From assembly GCA_003662715.1 (NCBI GenBank), contig QMYO01000020.1:1-11980 (forward strand): 11,980 nt of DNA, read 5' to 3'. Below, piece by piece: positions 11,478 to 11,980 of this stretch. The notes beneath the pieces were generated by a model. It was not told where the DNA came from and searched no databases. It saw nothing but the letters and a program-made list of their open reading frames with translations. The DNA is from Candidatus Bathyarchaeota archaeon. Lineage in GTDB: Archaea > Thermoproteota > Bathyarchaeia > Bathyarchaeales > Bathyarchaeaceae. The position numbers and the translations under genes were made by a program. Every line of letters begins with the position of its first letter. Position 1 is the stretch's first letter.

Positions 11478-11920
11478 TATTCTTCACCTCCCCTGGGTTC
11501 GAAGTCTTTGCATGCTTTGGTCAGGTTCATTTCCATTTCAGACACCAGGTTGTGGCCCTTAAGACAAGTGTATGTTTTCTCCTCATAGTCGAACACTAAA
11601 TGTTTACAGTTAAGACAGCACTTATGCCATGGAGCAACAAGGTAAGTAGTCCGGCCCATCCTCCAAGTCTTAAACACGCCGAGAGCCTCCAAAGTCTGAA
11701 GTATTTCATCAGCAACCCTCTTACGGACACCACCAAGAACACTAAGCCACCACTCCTTCTTCCTAGCAACACCACCCCTATCCTCAAGAAACTTCTCAGT
11801 CCTAACCTTCTTCTCAGCAATAAGCTCATCCGAAACAGTGTAGAAAACAATATTGTTTCTAATCTGATCCAACCACAGGAGAGCAAGTGTGGTTACAGGG
11901 TTACACGGCCTTGTATCCAC
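11477..11920 (-). CDS. Winged-helix-like protein with C-terminal Cys module (5' end uncertain), 147 aa
   Basis: First gene of the operon. Residues about 40-96 are helical and end in a wing-like hairpin (VADEILQTLEALGVFKTWRM, then GRTTYLV), suggesting a winged helix. Residues 101-139 hold CC-x2-C-K-H ... C ... C-x-DFE (C101, C102, C105, C119, C137), the module also present in the last gene. The start is doubtful: GTG 11920 lies in the opposite arm of the inverted repeat at 11829-11980, and residues 1-10 come from its spacer. If the repeat is an assembly fold-back, the real N-terminus differs and only the part after about residue 11 is genuine. Likely DNA/RNA binding plus metal; partner of the PP-loop proteins. 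Confidence 0.62.
   Translation of the reverse strand: MDTRPCNPVTTLALLWLDQIRNNIVFYTVSDELIAEKKVRTEKFLEDRGGVARKKEWWLSVLGGVRKRVADEILQTLEALGVFKTWRMGRTTYLVAPWHKCCLNCKHLVFDYEEKTYTCLKGHNLVSEMEMNLTKACKDFEPRGGEE
11829..11892. repeat. Left arm of 64 bp inverted repeat
   Basis: Matches the reverse complement of 11917-11980 at 63 of 64 positions (A at 11834 against C in the other arm's complement). It is coding on the minus strand (residues about 10-30 of the 147 aa protein). Confidence 0.85.
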
Positions 11921-11980
11921 ACTTGCTCTCCTGTGGTTGGATCAGATTAGAAACAATATTGTTTTCTACACTGTGTCGGA
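11917..11980. repeat. Right arm of 64 bp inverted repeat, reaching the window edge
   Basis: Inverted copy of 11829-11892, separated from it by 24 bp of non-repeated sequence with only weak residual symmetry. The single difference (GTG for GTT in the coding frame) is synonymous, Val in both. The repeat may continue beyond the window. Confidence 0.85.

Noticed and set aside
11600..11950. Plus-strand 116-codon frame entering the inverted repeat
   Set aside because: Antisense to the Cys-module gene, Pro/Ser/Lys-rich, no ribosome site.
1..11980. tRNA or rRNA genes
   Set aside because: I saw no cloverleaf-like segment with a T-loop GTTCRA motif in a suitable context and no rRNA-like sequence; a covariance-model scan would be decisive.

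Overview
This 12 kb window looks like part of an archaeal virus or provirus, or a related mobile element. The host is probably a thermophile, but I cannot place it further. Support for Archaea: purine-rich ribosome binding sites of the GGTGG/GGAGGTGA type, A/T-rich TATA elements about 25-30 bp before several starts, frequent GTG and some TTG starts, arginine coded mostly by AGG/AGA, and many tiny zinc-ribbon and ribbon-helix-helix proteins. Support for a mobile element: small tightly packed genes with ATGA/TGATG-type junctions, a standalone Spo11/Topo VI-A-like protein, a tail-spike-like beta-helix protein, Ig-like extracellular or virion proteins, and a phage-type RAMP-like protein. I see no capsid, portal, terminase, integrase or replication gene, so the element type stays open.

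Layout. (1) 1-3979, plus strand: a trypsin-like serine protease broken by a one-base frameshift, a 57-residue zinc ribbon, three small membrane proteins (one with a holin/XhlA-like layout), then three beta-sandwich proteins, one ending in a zinc ribbon and one in a membrane anchor. This reads as a structural or cell-surface module. (2) 4066-5327, plus: a Topo mini-A-like protein and a small membrane/zinc protein behind a clear TATA box. (3) 5385-7240, minus: ten very small genes headed by a ribbon-helix-helix regulator, many with a zinc knuckle; this looks like an early or host-takeover operon. (4) 7253-7280: a symmetric divergent promoter. (5) 7299-7880, plus: a RAMP-like protein. (6) 7881-8387: about 500 bp without genes, with very strong C-over-G skew. 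(7) 8388-9599, plus: a parallel beta-helix tail-spike-like protein, followed by an orphan C-terminal fragment of a second such protein. (8) 9758-11920, minus: four translationally coupled genes, a Cys-rich winged-helix-like protein, two different PAPS-reductase-like PP-loop proteins and another Cys-rich protein. This is the best candidate for an undescribed system, possibly sulfur-based nucleic acid modification. (9) 11829-11980: a 64 bp near-perfect inverted repeat at the window edge, either a fold-back assembly artefact or a real palindromic end.

How the parts could work together (inference): the minus-strand early operon is controlled by its own RHH protein from the divergent promoter. The plus-strand left half and the spike would provide surface and virion functions. 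The right-hand operon would modify nucleic acid or otherwise handle sulfur.
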